Notes under the pieces: model-generated
Database searches by the model: none
What the model was told of the DNA's origin: nothing
The model's input: the letters and a program-made list of their open reading frames with translations, nothing else
Part shown: in pieces, positions 37,602 to 47,487 of the stretch
How positions within the stretch are numbered: the first letter of the stretch is position 1
How the letters are laid out: each line of letters starts with the position of its first letter
Program-made: the position numbers and the translations under genes
From: Oncomelania hupensis
Taxonomy: Eukaryota > Mollusca > Gastropoda > Littorinimorpha > Pomatiopsidae
Length of the DNA stretch: 64,000 nt
Direction: 5' to 3'
NCBI GenBank assembly: GCA_036898135.1
Contig: CM072514.1
Span: forward strand, 85,037,768-85,101,767

Positions 37602-38965
37602 ATAGCATAACATAGTTCGGCATGCAGGCTAAAAGTCTTTGGCCCTCATAATCGATCCTGATGTCGTGATGAGGGTCCCAAGACCCAGACCAGACCCCTG
37701 GCCTCAGTGCCTACCAATTTAGAATTTTTTAGACTCCAATTTGGTGGAGTAGATGCTGTCCTTAAATAACTTGTCCAGACTATTCTTGAACACATTGAGT
37801 GATTTAGCATCCACAGCCTCGGCAGTCAGGTTATTCCAAGGGCTTACGACTCTATTAGTAAAATACTTCTGAACTTTGCGAATGTTATTAAAAGTTTTAG
37901 TAAGTATAAATGTGTGACCTCGTTTTAAACCAACGTCATTAAAAGAGAACAAGTGGTTAAAGGATCATACAAATTGTGCACAATTTCAAAAATTTTGATT
38001 AAATCAGCCCCGCTCTCTCCTATACTGTAAACTTGGCAACCTCAGTGACTTCAGTCTCTCCTTGTAGGAGAGTCCTGACATTCCACATGTCTTCCTAGTG
38101 AATCTCGATCAAGTCAACATGCCTCCTCAAGTATGGGCACCAGATGGGGTTAGCGTATTCCAAGATGGGACGTGTAAGAGCCTTCAAGAAGGGAACATTA
38201 CAGGATGGGCCAATAAAATGTTACCACTTTTTAATTGTAAATAAGTTTTTTAAAATGAGAACCTTTTTGAAAATTGTATTCACAAAAATGTCCAAATTAT
38301 CATTCGATACCAAACATAATCAATTTTTTCACTGGATTTCATCAAACAATTCTTTCCTGGAGATAGGCTTATATCATGGCACACAGACAACTCATGGCCT
38401 GCCTACTCCCCTGATCTTTTCCCCCGCAGACTACTTCCTATGAGGGTACATGAAGGAGAGAGTGTACCACAACAAACTACCCACAGATCATTGGACGCTG
38501 AAGACCAACATCCGTCAGGAAATTCGGATAATCCCACTTGAGATGTGTGGCAATGTCATCACAAACTTCAATGTGCTTGTTGCAACTGTAATCCAGAGAA
38601 GAGTAGCGTGGATTGAGCATATCATTAATTATTAAACTGTGTATAGAACGAGTGAAAAAGTGGGAAACCTTTGGTATCAAATGATAATTTGGTGCTTCCG
38701 TGACATTTATATGAAGAACATTTTTGAAAACGTTCTCATTGTAAAAACTTATGTACAGTTAAAAAGTGGTAACATTTTATTGGCCCACCCTGTATGTCCT
38801 TGGATTCATTACTTATAGTTCCTATAAGCAGAGCTGATATTTTGTTGGCTTTCTTAACAGTATTCTCAATGTGATTCTCAAAGCTGAGCTCTGTAAACAA
38901 TCACTCCAAGATCCCCCTCGGCACCAGTCGTCTCAATCTTACACCTTTCTTTATCATCACTCATA
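37602..38965 (-). pseudogene. CR1-like LINE RT C-terminus, split by a mariner-like element
   Basis: On the minus strand, 38965-38795 encodes YKLMSD-type sequence, GAEGDLGVIV and FENHIENTVKKANKISALL up to NESKD. After the insertion (38201-38792) the frame resumes as FLKALTRPILEYANPIWCPY, LRRHVDLIEI and, in the 77-codon frame at 37719-37952, KYFTNRVVSPWNNLTAEAVD and SLNVFKNSLDKLF. This order is the usual C-terminus of CR1-group RT proteins. Frameshifts and a stop near 38080 make it dead. A 3' UTR with TTTGGCCCTCATAATCGATC on the plus strand ends in CTATG units near 37605. Confidence 0.75.
38201..38792 (+). mobile_element. Mariner-like DNA transposon, internally deleted
   Basis: The ends are inverted copies: CAGGATGGGCCAATAAAATG, then TTACCACTTTTTAA, at the left pair with the complement at about 38757-38792. 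Each end is next to TA (38199-38200 and 38793-38794). The interior encodes, across a frameshift, TWPAYSPDL and then DYFL-GYMKERVYHNKLPT, TLKTNIRQEIRIIPLEMCGN, the C-terminal part of a Tc1/mariner-type transposase. The upstream catalytic region is gone, so the copy is non-autonomous. Confidence 0.8.
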
Positions 38966-39079
38966 AACATAGATAGTTCCTTGTTGTAGGCTTTAGCCTA
39001 GGCCCTACGGGGTTGTCAATACTGGGTGCTGAAGCAATATTTGTTGGATGACATTGACAGTGAGCAGAGCTGTGTCATG

Positions 39080-39490
39080 TAGTATAGCATGGTATAGCAC
39101 ACAGGTTTAAAGCTTTTAGCCCTCATTTTATCTCTTAATGAGGGTCACTGGCCTATGACCTATGGTTACCATCCTATCAATTGTGACTACTTTTTGTTGT
39201 TGTCAAGCTTCCAAATTTGTGGAGTATTAAAGATAGACAGTTTTAAACAAATTCAATGAACTTGCCTTTACTTGCAGTCGGTAGGTTATTCCAGGTTGTT
39301 ATGATTCTAAAAAAAAACAACAACTTATGAATTGCCTAGTGTTGTTGCAGGGTTTAGTAAGCTTAAAGTTATGACCTCCAGTAATCTCAACATCAGGCAG
39401 TCTAATCAAAGATGAAGTGGTGGTGTGATCATACAGCTCATGCACAATCTTAAAGATCTCAATCATAGTGCCCCTATACTCTATGGTAGC
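39080..39490 (-). repeat. CR1-like LINE 3' end, older diverged copy
   Basis: Resembles 37602-37960 in outline: a TATAGCATGGTATAGC tail, AGCTTTTAGCCCTCATTTTA, then a minus-strand stretch encoding TTWNNLPTA. It is more diverged and full of stops. Confidence 0.55.
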
Positions 39491-39559
39491 CTTTGGCCTG
39501 TTGAGGGTCTTTGTTTACAGACTCTTGTGTTTCTGGCTGTGTCAGTGTTTGTCACAACT

Positions 39560-39790
39560 TGTTGCTGTTAACTTTTAGTTTAATCAGGAAGTCAGTTGTG
39601 TATGGATTGTATGCCAAATGCCTATCTAGACAGCCTTTGAAAGAGTTCAGTGATGCAGCTTCTACAAGTGACTGTGGCTGGCTATTCCATATGTCAAGCT
39701 TCCTCAGGCTGACGCAGTTATTTCTCATTTCAAGGCGAACTGTTCTTGTAGCTTGTATTAGTGACTTCTTGTGTTTTCATAGATTTTATT
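39560..39790 (-). pseudogene. LINE RT C-terminal fragment
   Basis: The minus strand encodes VRLEMRNNCVSLRKLDIWNS, then QPQSLVEAASLNSFKGCLDR and HLAYNPYTTDFL before a stop near 39560. WNS-P-x-LVEAASLNSFKxxLD is the standard end of CR1/L2-group RT proteins. Confidence 0.65.
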
Positions 39791-39966
39791 AGATAATAGA
39801 AAACATAATTATAGTCCTCAATAGTCACTCGTAGTTTGCACAGGTCATGGATAATTACCACAGATCAGGAGGAAAGTAGCAGGCATGGTTTTTAGGACAG
39901 CTTGGGAAGCGAAACGTTCATAATGAGGTGAAATTTATGACATTATTTGTGTTTTTAATGTTTCAG

Positions 39967-40158
39967 AACCGCACACCTTTGTCACGAAACATCAAATTAC
40001 ACCCAGCTAAGGCCGATGAAGAATGAAAGAACAACGTGACCAAGATGAGTGATGTGTTGGTCAGTCCGCCTAAAGCTCAGTTATGTATCCAGCTTTTGGA
40101 CACGCTGAAAGAATTCCAGGAGACTAATCATCTTTGTGACTTGGTCTTTGAATTAGGG
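39967..40158 (+). CDS. BTB-BACK protein gene, exon with start codon (coding 40045-40158)
   Basis: First recognised exon of a BTB/POZ gene. BTB domains mediate dimerisation and often recruit cullin-3 or corepressors. A good acceptor (TTTTAATGTTTCAG) ends at 39966, so a further 5' UTR exon probably exists upstream. The ATG at 40045 is preceded 21 bp upstream by an in-frame TGA, which fixes the start. The 38 codons begin MSDVLVSPPKAQLC and end HLCDLVFELG, the first strand of the BTB fold. The donor is GGG|GTATGG, phase 0. All six exons of this gene join in phase 0 to give at least 581 residues: BTB about 30-100, a BACK-like region about 140-260, then a basic Ser/Lys-rich tail. No kelch repeats are seen before the gap. 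The specific orthologue was not recognised. Confidence 0.8.
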
Positions 40159-40499
40159 GTATGGATATGATCTATATCAATACAATGCCATACAATTTAT
40201 TGTCAGATAAAAAACAGACATTTGCCATTGGCATGCTATAATTCATGCCTACACCATCATAAATAAAACTAAAAAAATATCCTCGCTGAAATTGTTGAAA
40301 TTATGATGCTAGAAGATAGATATTACATGTGTAAGGACACTTAATCATGTGTTTTAAGTGGTTATAATAAAACACAGCATGTATTCTCTCAAAAACTGTT
40401 TTCTATGCACTGAAAGACTGGAACTGCAAGGTCAGAAGTGAGCTTTTATATGAGATAAAACATTTAATTCATTGTATTATTTTAAGAGGAATATGTTTA

Positions 40500-40947
40500 G
40501 ACTCTTGCTGGGTTCCATCACACAGCAACATTTATTGGAATGGAATATTTTGATAAATTAGCCAAAGAGTGAACTAAGAATAATCCTAGTGCAATAGTTG
40601 TTCATAATTTGTTATATAATGAAATGATTTCTAAAATTGAGAGTTTGATGCATAATACATACAACCTTAAGAAATGCTCAGCAATTAATTATCAAAGAAA
40701 CATATCAAAGATAGTAGTTAAGTTAAGAATATATTCTTGGTGTACCAAATATTCTTCAGACGTTAATTGTCCATGTTCAGGAACTATTTCTGCACAACAT
40801 GTTTTGTCTGAATGCCCAATTATGTCAAAATTAGAAGAACAGGGAATTAATACCAAGAGATATCGACAATCAAAGGAAGACATTTTATATCATACAGACA
40901 TTGATAATAATTATTGTTCATGCTATTTTAAAATCACCAGTTGGTAG
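40500..40947 (+). pseudogene. RNase H domain end of a non-LTR retroelement, in intron 1
   Basis: Encodes DSCWVPSH, then with a one-base shift GMEYFDKLAKE, then about 100 residues ending in IYSWCTKYSSDVNCPCSGTI and SAQHVLSECPI. W-V-P-S-H-x-x-I-x-x-N-x-x-x-D-x-L-A-K-E is the end of an RNase H fold, and the C-x-C...H-x4-C pattern after it is typical of I/jockey-type LINEs that carry RNase H. It is a different lineage from the RTE copies. A stop follows LAKE, so it is inactive. Confidence 0.65.
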
Positions 40948-41204
40948 ATAAGTTATAATTTTATTTTATTTTATGTTCTTTCGTTTTTTTGATTTTATTT
41001 TTCTTTTGTCGTCTAATATCACTTTGAGCGAACAGACGTAAAATGAACATACTAAACTGAACAACAAACACATATTGTTCACTTAAGCTCGTGGTGTAAA
41101 TAATGCAAGTCGCTATTAGAAGATGGAAAGGACAGGAATTCTTTTTTTTGTTAAGTGTGAAAGAAGAACAAGTGGTTTTTAAATGTCAGCCGATAACATT
41201 ACAT

Positions 41205-41262
41205 TACATAATTGTTGCTTTAAGTCCAGCGGACTCTTCCGAGCCAAATCAGGACCGGACAA
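41205..41262 (-). repeat. RTE-type 3' tail fragment
   Basis: The minus strand reads CCTGATTTGGCTCGGAAGAG, TCCGCTGGACTTAAAGCAAC, AATTATGTAATGTAATG. This is the same tail as at 4400-4450, 29037-29094 and 52448-52500. No clean target duplication was found here. Confidence 0.65.
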
Positions 41263-42022
41263 CCCCCAATCCGCATAAAAGATCTGCTGAAACAACTCTA
41301 GTGGGAAAACTGAATGCCCTCCACCAGCCAGTCACTTTACAATAAAGACATCCCACGCAGGAGACGGCTGAGGCTTCACCCCAACTTATCGAACCCCCGT
41401 TTATAAAAACAAAATAGAATACAAACATCATTATAAATTATCAACAAAACACATACATATAAAATGCCTACATTGCTAAATAATAACATCATAGGAAGCC
41501 CTAGTGACCACCTGGCAGAAAGCGTGCAATATTCCCAAGCTGATCCAACAGACCTCATAAACAAACAAGTAGTCTTGTCCCGGAAGAGTTTTCAAGAAAA
41601 AAGGTAGGAGACTGGTCTAGCGAAGAAGACGATAGTATAGCAGATTGATAGAACAGAGCAGGAATGAGAAAGAGCAAATGAGAAAGACAGCGACAGTGGG
41701 AATTTAAAGCACTACATTTCCAGAAAGTTGGAATACTATTTATACTGAAACCCCCAGCACTCTAACGGGGGTTGTCAGCCGATAGATCCCAATCTTTAAT
41801 ATGGTTTAGGACAGAGCGACTGTAGCGTAAAGATGAAGATTTTTCTGCAGCAACACACCAACATTCACAACCACACCTCTCACAGTGCCACTGTCTGCAG
41901 TTTTGAAAATATGTCTCAACTATATTAGTTCGGCGTCCTGACCAGACGGCCGTTTGTACTGTGAACGTTTTACATTGACCGCACCCAGTACCATTGTGGA
42001 AAGGCACGCTCCGTTGTTTCAG

Positions 42023-42211
42023 AACCACAAGTACTACGTGCACAAGCTAGTGGTGGCAGCATGGAGCCCTGTGGTCTCAGGCTTGCTGAAAGGAAAGCAA
42101 GGTCTGGCAGTGATTCGCATGCAGTACGACCACGTTGAGGTGTTCAGCAGTTTCGTGTCCTTCCTGTACTCGGGACAGATGAACGACGTAGCTAAACAGA
42201 AAGTTCTCCAG
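42023..42211 (+). CDS. BTB-BACK protein gene, exon 2 (BTB core)
   Basis: Acceptor TCCGTTGTTTCAG|AAC and donor CTCCAG|GTGAGC, both phase 0; 63 codons. It encodes NHKYYVHKLVVAAWSPVVSG, then a stretch ending VEVFSSFVSFLYSGQMNDVA. Joined to exon 1 this gives CDLVFELG-NHKYYVHKLVV, the canonical BTB pattern (C-D-hydrophobic, H-K/R-x-x-L-A-x-x-S-x-x-F, then F-x-x-x-L-x-Y-x-Y-x-G). The upstream AG at 41988 would break the frame, so the acceptor at 42022 is preferred. Confidence 0.88.
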
Positions 42212-42394
42212 GTGAGCGAGGCTGCGCGATTCTAGCTTATTTTGTTCCTATTTTTATTTGACTCCTTGCCATGAGCCTGTAAACCCCAGTCCAATCTGTT
42301 CACGCGTGCATTCCATTGCCCTGGATTACAAAAAGTCTTCTAGGTAAGCAATTTTTTTTCCTATTTTTTTATTTTGCACTTTTAGATGAGCGTA

Positions 42395-42530
42395 TAAACC
42401 CTAGTCTAGCCTGTTCACACACGCATTCCAAAGCACGGACTTTAAAGATCCTGACACTCGTGTCCTAGATCATTGAGCGCCAGTAGTTAGCACTAGGTCC
42501 TTTTCCACATTCCCTGTCATCCAGGATTGT
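42395..42530 (-). repeat. Dispersed repeat family D, minus-strand fragment
   Basis: The reverse complement shows GACAGGGAATGTGGAAAAGG, ACCTAGTGCTAACTACTGGC and GTCAGGATCTTTAAAGTCC, the 3' part of the family, in intron 2. Confidence 0.6.
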
Positions 42531-42881
42531 GTTCAGTTGTATAGTGAGTAAGACAGTGCACCTATAACAAATGGAAACCTCAGGCAGTTTGCGTTGGGAC
42601 CTATATCGACCAGAACCTTGAGCTGGAAAAGTGTTGTATGAGAATGTTAAAATTTTAAAAAAATAGACTCGCAAACAGAAAAACCAAAAGAGAAAGTAGC
42701 CCCAAAGAGGAGAAAGAGAAGTAACCCTGAGAATAGAAAGGGAAGTAACCTTGAGAGGAGAAAGGGAAGTGGAAGAGGCTGACTAAAACTAAGTCACAAC
42801 TGTGTTGCAATTCTCATACTTTAAATTTAGGGATTAAAACTCTGAAAAATTAAAGCTGAACGTTTTCAGAATATCTTTCAG

Positions 42882-43043
42882 ACGCTTCACCTTGCGACGA
42901 CCTTGAAAGTGAGCGAACTGCGGCAGATGTGCGAGTCCATACTGAAGAGCCAGCTCGACATCACCAACATCATCGACACCTACCACATGGCACGCAAGTT
43001 CCGTCTGCCCAGCCTGGAAGAATTTGCCACCAACCACATGCAG
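42882..43043 (+). CDS. BTB-BACK protein gene, exon 3
   Basis: Acceptor ATATCTTTCAG|ACG and donor CATGCAG|GTACAT, phase 0; 54 codons. It encodes TLHLATTLKVSELRQMCESI, LKSQLDITNIIDTYHMARKF and LPSLEEFATNHMQ. The first part completes the BTB helices (L-x-x-A-x-x-L-x-x-x-x-L-x-x-x-C). The second begins the BACK helices (N-x-I-x-x-Y-x-x-A-x-x-F-x-L-x-x-L). Confidence 0.88.
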
Positions 43044-43411
43044 GTACATTCATGCTTGGACCGTTTTCACAATAACATTTTTATTAAAAAAAAGGAATGT
43101 TGTATAAAGAAAGAGCATTTGCGAACACTGGATGAGGGTGTAGAAAATGAACTAATAACTCCTTGTTCCCAATGAGGACCACTGTTGTCAAGAGCAAAGT
43201 GTGCGACGGCTGTTTCACGCTGGGTCACTCTGCTGAAGGGGTGTATTGCTTGGCCAGCATAGTCTAGAACTTTCCAGAAAAGCATCAAGATGGCTGACCT
43301 CTGGCAGAAAGGGATTCCCCACTTCCAATAAATACTGTGCAGAAGCAGTTGTAGTAACTCTGCATACAGAGAAATAGCTCTAAATCCTCCTTCCAGTTGA
43401 AAGGAAAGAGA

Positions 43412-43806
43412 GAATGTTTCGTGTGTGCCTTTCTGCCAGTGTTTTCATCTCCATGAAGAAGACATTACTAAAACCGCCAATCAACCTTGGAATGTTTACA
43501 AACCAGGGTCACAGAAAGCATGCAACCGGTCATCAACTGCACCTAAATCTCCTCTGTAATGCTTATACAATAATTGACCTGTGTGCAGTTGAACTTGGGA
43601 ATGTTTCTTGCGTGACTTTCTGGGAATTTTATCACCTCGATGAAGAAGACATTTACTAAAACAACCAACCAACCTTGGAATGTTTACAAACCAGGGTCAC
43701 AGAAAGCATGCAACCGGTCACCAACTGCAAATAAAAATCCTCTCGGGCGACTATAAATCTCCCCTGTATCGCTTATACAATAACTGACCTGTGTGCAGCT
43801 GAACTT
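43412..43806 (+). repeat. About 190-bp tandem duplication carrying a copied 3' splice site
   Basis: Unit 1 (43412-43598) and unit 2 (43599-43806) share GGAATGTTTACAAACCAGGG, TCACAGAAAGCATGCAACCG and GCTTATACAATAA-TGACCTG, then GTGTGCAG followed by TGAACTTG. Unit 2 contains the real exon 4 acceptor; unit 1 contains a decoy ending at 43588. Unit 2 has a unique insertion of about 20 bp (CGGGCGACTATAAATCT). Confidence 0.85.
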
Positions 43807-43903
43807 GCCGGACGCAGTAAAACAGGAAGATTTCCTCAGCCTGACGCCCTCTCGGTTCAACACGTTCTTGTCCGGAGGCTGGGTCAGCATCATGAAGCCT
43901 GAG
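43799..43903 (+). CDS. BTB-BACK protein gene, exon 4
   Basis: Acceptor GACCTGTGTGCAG|CTG and donor CCTGAG|GTAAAG, phase 0; 35 codons encoding LNLPDAVKQEDFLSLTPSRF and LSGGWVSIMKPE. F-L-x-L-x-x-x-x-F-x-x-x-L-x-x-x-x-L/I is the BACK core. Its acceptor lies in the second unit of a tandem duplication. Confidence 0.85.
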
Positions 43904-43964
43904 GTAAAGGGTACAAAAGAGGGTTTAAATAAAAGGAACAGAAGTGGTTGATGAATGTTAGTCA

Positions 43965-44215
43965 TTGTTGTATAGTGCATTTCCAGCTAAAGAGCTGCTC
44001 AAGGTGCTGGCCGATAAACAGGATCTAACTTCTGAACAGCCCGAAGCGCCCACTTCCTGTCTTAGGCGCATGGTCTGACGCCCAGACAATTGAGTACCAT
44101 CCTGGGTGACCAGGGATGGGGGAGAAAGAACCTAGTGCGTGTTGGGAGTATTTGTGTAGCCGGCACTCACCCGCCTAGGACATGAGCGTCAGGATCTTTA
44201 AAGACTTGCCAGGTC
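43965..44215 (+). repeat. Dispersed repeat family D, long copy in intron 4
   Basis: TGCATTTCCAGCTAAAGAGC, CTGCTCAAGGTGCTGGCCGA, GTCTGACGCCCAGACAATTG, GTATTTGTGTAGCCGGCACT and GACATGAGCGTCAGGATCTT in the family order. Confidence 0.8.
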
Positions 44216-44224
44216 ACTGAGGGT

Positions 44225-45650
44225 TATCTATGGGTACTCTGGTTCCTTCTCTCCCTCCCTTAATGGTATTGGATGTAGTCAACCTAAAATTCCAAAATAA
44301 ACAACAAAAAGCTCGTTTCCTTCCTTTTCTGTGTTCTGATAGCAATCTGCCTGCTTTTACCTGGCCTGTGGTGGAGTGGTGCATGTGTTGTTGTAGGTAA
44401 GAGTGTGTGTCATTTGTGAGCTTGTACGCTGGCTATATAGATTGGCCAAGTTTTGAGTATATAATATATATACTGTCTGTATAACAAGGCTACCAGTGCA
44501 GTTTTCCACAACAGCGCCATTGGAAACTGGTTCAGAACAACAATCGGGGATTGTCTACTCTCTCCAACACTCTTTAACATCTTCCTAGAGCGCATCAGGT
44601 CAGATGCCCTTGCAGATACCGAAGGCACAGTCAGCATAGGGGGTAGAGCAATCTCCAACCTCCGTTTTGCGGAGGACATTGATGGATTGGCTGGAGAGGA
44701 ACAAGAACTTGAACAGCTGGTACAGAGGCTTGACACCACATCCAGAACCTATGAAATGGAAATATGTGCAGAGAAGACCAAAATGATGACCCACAACAAC
44801 AGTGGCATCAACATGGACATGAAAGTCCAAGGCCAATCCCTCAACACAGTGCATAGCTTCAAATATTTAGGAGCCATTGTATCAGACATTGGGTCCCGAC
44901 AGGAAGTCCTCTCCAGGATTGCACAAACAACTGCTGACCTGACAAGGTTCAAGTCCATTTAGAAAGACAGGAATATCAGTCTACATTCCAAGGTAAGGTT
45001 GCTGTGCTCTTTTGTAATCTCCATATTTCTATACGTTTGCGAAACATGGACCCTCACAGCAGATCTACAACGAAGAATACAAAGCATGGAGATGAGGTGC
45101 TACAGAAGACTTCTGGGCATTTCCTATACCCAGCACATCACCAACAACGAAATCCGACAGACCATCACACAAGCCATTGGACGACACAATGACATGCTCA
45201 CAGTGGTGAAGAAACGGAAACTCTGATGGTATGGCCACATCACTAGAGCATCAGGCCTTGCAAAGATAATCCTGCAAGGCACAGTGCAAGGAGTTAGAAG
45301 AGTAGGAGAAGAGGGAGACCGAACAAGAGGTGAGGTGGGAGGACAACATTCGAGAATGGACTGATTTGACACTGAGCGAAGCCATGAGGGTTGCTGAGGA
45401 CAGAGAAAGATGGAGTACGCTGGTTAAACAATCATCTGTGGTTCCCCAACGACCTTCGAGTTGCGGAATATGATAGGATAGCAATCTGCCAGCTTTTACC
45501 TGGATGTGGTGGAGTGTTGCATGTGTTATTGGTTGTGTAGGAGTGTGTGTCAGTTGTGACTTTGTACACTGGCTATATAGATTGGCCAAGCTTTGAACCT
45601 GATTTGAGGGGAAAAATGTGTACATAGCATTCAGGATTATTATTATGAAA
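44225..45650 (+). repeat. SINE family C body, split by RTE copy 4 with a 121-bp target duplication
   Basis: The SINE body (CCTCCCTTAATGGTATTGGA, GATAGCAATCTGCCTGCTTT, GGCTATATAGATTGGCCAAG) is interrupted at about 44460. After the RTE fragment the segment from GATAGCAATCTGCC to CTTTGAA is repeated (44338-44459 against 45477-45597), then the SINE continues to GGATTATTATTAT. A complete copy of this family is at 46704-47200. Confidence 0.7.
44474..45476 (+). pseudogene. RTE-like LINE, copy 4, 5'-truncated fragment in intron 4
   Basis: Starts within the RT at TATAACAAGGCTACCAGTGC and runs to the family 3' end (TGATAGGATAG). It encodes LSPTLFNIFLERI, then LRFAEDIDGLAGEEQELEQL, where the catalytic ADD has become AED. 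It has stops after TRFKSI and KKRKL, and indels near 45310. It is inactive. Confidence 0.85.
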
Positions 45651-45659
45651 TTAGTCAAT

Positions 45660-46700
45660 TCGTGTCTACACGTAGGACTATGATATCTGTGTCTACATGC
45701 AGGACTATGATATCTGTGTCTACACGCAGGACTATGATATCTGTCTACATGCAGGACTATGATATATATGTGTCTACATGCAGGACTATGATATCTGTGT
45801 CTACATGCAGGACTATGATATCTGTGTCTACATGCAGGGCTATGATATCTGTGTCTACATGCAGGACTATGATATCTGTGACTATGATATCTGTGTCTAC
45901 ATGCAGGACTATGATATCTGTGTCTACATGCAGGACTATGATATGTGTGTCTACATGCAGGGCTAAGATATCTGTGTCTACATGCAGGACTAAGATATCT
46001 GTGTCTACATGCAGGACTATGAAATCTGTGTCTACATGCAGGACTATGATATTTGTGTCTACACGCAGGACTATGATATCTGTGTCTACATGCAGGACTA
46101 AGATATATGTGTCTACATGCAGGACTATGATATCTGTGTCTACATGCAGGACTAAGATATCTGTGTCTACATGCAGGACTATGAAATCTGTGTCTACATG
46201 CAGGACTATGATATTTGTGTCTACACGCAGGACTATGATATCTGTGTCTACATGCAGGACTAAGATATATGTGTCTACATGCAGGACTATGATATCTGTG
46301 TCTACATGCAGGACTATGATATCTGTGTCTACATGCAGGACTATGATATCTGTGTCTACATGCAGGACTATGATATCTGTGTCTACATGCAGGACTATGA
46401 TATCTGTGTCTACATGCAGGACTATGATATCTGTGTCTACATGCAGGACTATGATATCTGTGTCTACATGCAGGACTATGATATCTGTGTCTACATGCAG
46501 GACTATGATATCTGTGTCTACATGCAGGACTGTGATATCTGTGTCTACATGCAGGACTATGATATCTGTGTCTACATGCAGGACTATGATATCTGTGTCT
46601 ACATGCAGGACTATGATATCTGTGTCTACATGCAGGATATCTGTGTCTACATGCAGGACTATGATATTATCTGTGTCTACATGCAGGACTATGATATCTA
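45660..46700. repeat. 27-bp minisatellite, about 38 units, in intron 4
   Basis: The unit is TGTGTCTACATGCAGGACTA followed by TGATATC. The length is a multiple of three and stop-free in several frames. Both strands are therefore open for more than 300 codons with 9-residue periodic peptides such as STCRTMISV and MQDYDICVY. Variants (CACGCAGG, GGCTATG, ACTAAGATAT) recur in blocks, showing that groups of units were copied together. Confidence 0.95.
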
Positions 46701-46703
46701 ATG

Positions 46704-47098
46704 TGGGGTGGCTAGGTGGCACAGTTGGATTGTCACCAGTTTCCTATGCCAAAGGTCATGGATTGGATTCCCACAGGGAATGAACTTATGTGACAGGTAC
46801 AATACTTTTCAAGTCACCAAAGGCCTGGTTTCCTCCCTCCATTTAATAAAGGTATTGGATGCAGCTGTCTAAAATGTCAAAACTATAATTTGATTTCCAT
46901 CTTCTAATAGCGATCTCCCTGCCCTTACACCACATGTTTAAGTGAGGAAAGTGTGTTTATTGTGTGTGTAGGAGTGTCTGTAACGTGTATGTTGGTTACA
47001 GATCGCCGCGCTTTGAATGTGATTTAGGAATAAGGCGCGGTTAGCATGCAGTATTTATTATTAGTGTTGTTGTTATTATTATTTTTATAATAATAATA

Positions 47099-47146
<48 letters not shown>

Positions 47147-47155
47147 ATAATAATA

Positions 47156-47196
<41 letters not shown>

Positions 47197-47200
47197 CTTT
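46704..47200 (+). repeat. tRNA-derived SINE, family C, full copy with expanded (ATT)n tail
   Basis: The head has an A-box-like GGCTAGGTGGCACAGTTGG and a B-box-like GGTCATGGATTGGATTCCC. The body (TTTAATAAAGGTATTGGATG, TAATAGCGATCTCCCTGCCC, CGCTTTGAATGTGATTTAGG) matches the split copy at 44225-45650. The ATT tail runs to 47197, mixed with AAT blocks, and ends in the exon 5 acceptor. Confidence 0.7.
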
Positions 47201-47205
47201 TACAG

Positions 47206-47385
47206 GTGAAACTGTTTCTCATCATCTCGTGGCTGGGCTATGACGTACGCGAGAGACAGCAGTATCTAGTTCTACTTCTGCGCTACATCGAGTGGTCGAC
47301 AGTGGCCAACACCTTCTTGAACGAGATCAGCCAAACGGAGAACTTCTTTACCAACAACGAGTCCAGCCTCTACTTGCTACTACAG
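47206..47385 (+). CDS. BTB-BACK protein gene, exon 5 (BACK domain)
   Basis: Acceptor ATCTTTTACAG|GTG and donor CTACAG|GTCAGT, phase 0; 60 codons. It encodes VKLFLIISWLGYDVRERQQY, LVLLLRYIEWSTVANTFLNE and SSLYLLLQ. V-x-x-x-x-x-x-W-L-x-x-D-x-x-x-R-x-x-x-L-x-x-L-L-x-x-I is the diagnostic end of a BACK domain. Confidence 0.88.
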
Positions 47386-47487
47386 GTCAGTGTTTGGGAT
47401 TGGTGTGTTTGTGGGTGCATGCTTGCGTGCGTGCTAAAGTTTTGTCAGGCTGGCCTTGGCAGGATTACCGGGTTACACCACACTCTA

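Noticed and set aside
41954..42022. Upstream extension of exon 2 in the same frame
   Set aside because: The AG at 41988 gives phase 2, which does not fit exon 1, and the extra residues do not fit the BTB fold; the acceptor at 42022 fits both.
45660..46700. CRISPR-like array
   Set aside because: Units are contiguous with no unique spacers, and the context is a eukaryotic intron.
45662..46783. 373- and 321-codon frames with 9-residue repeats (MQDYDICVY, DIIVLHVDT)
   Set aside because: The 27-bp minisatellite is stop-free in several frames on both strands, and it lies within an intron of the BTB gene.
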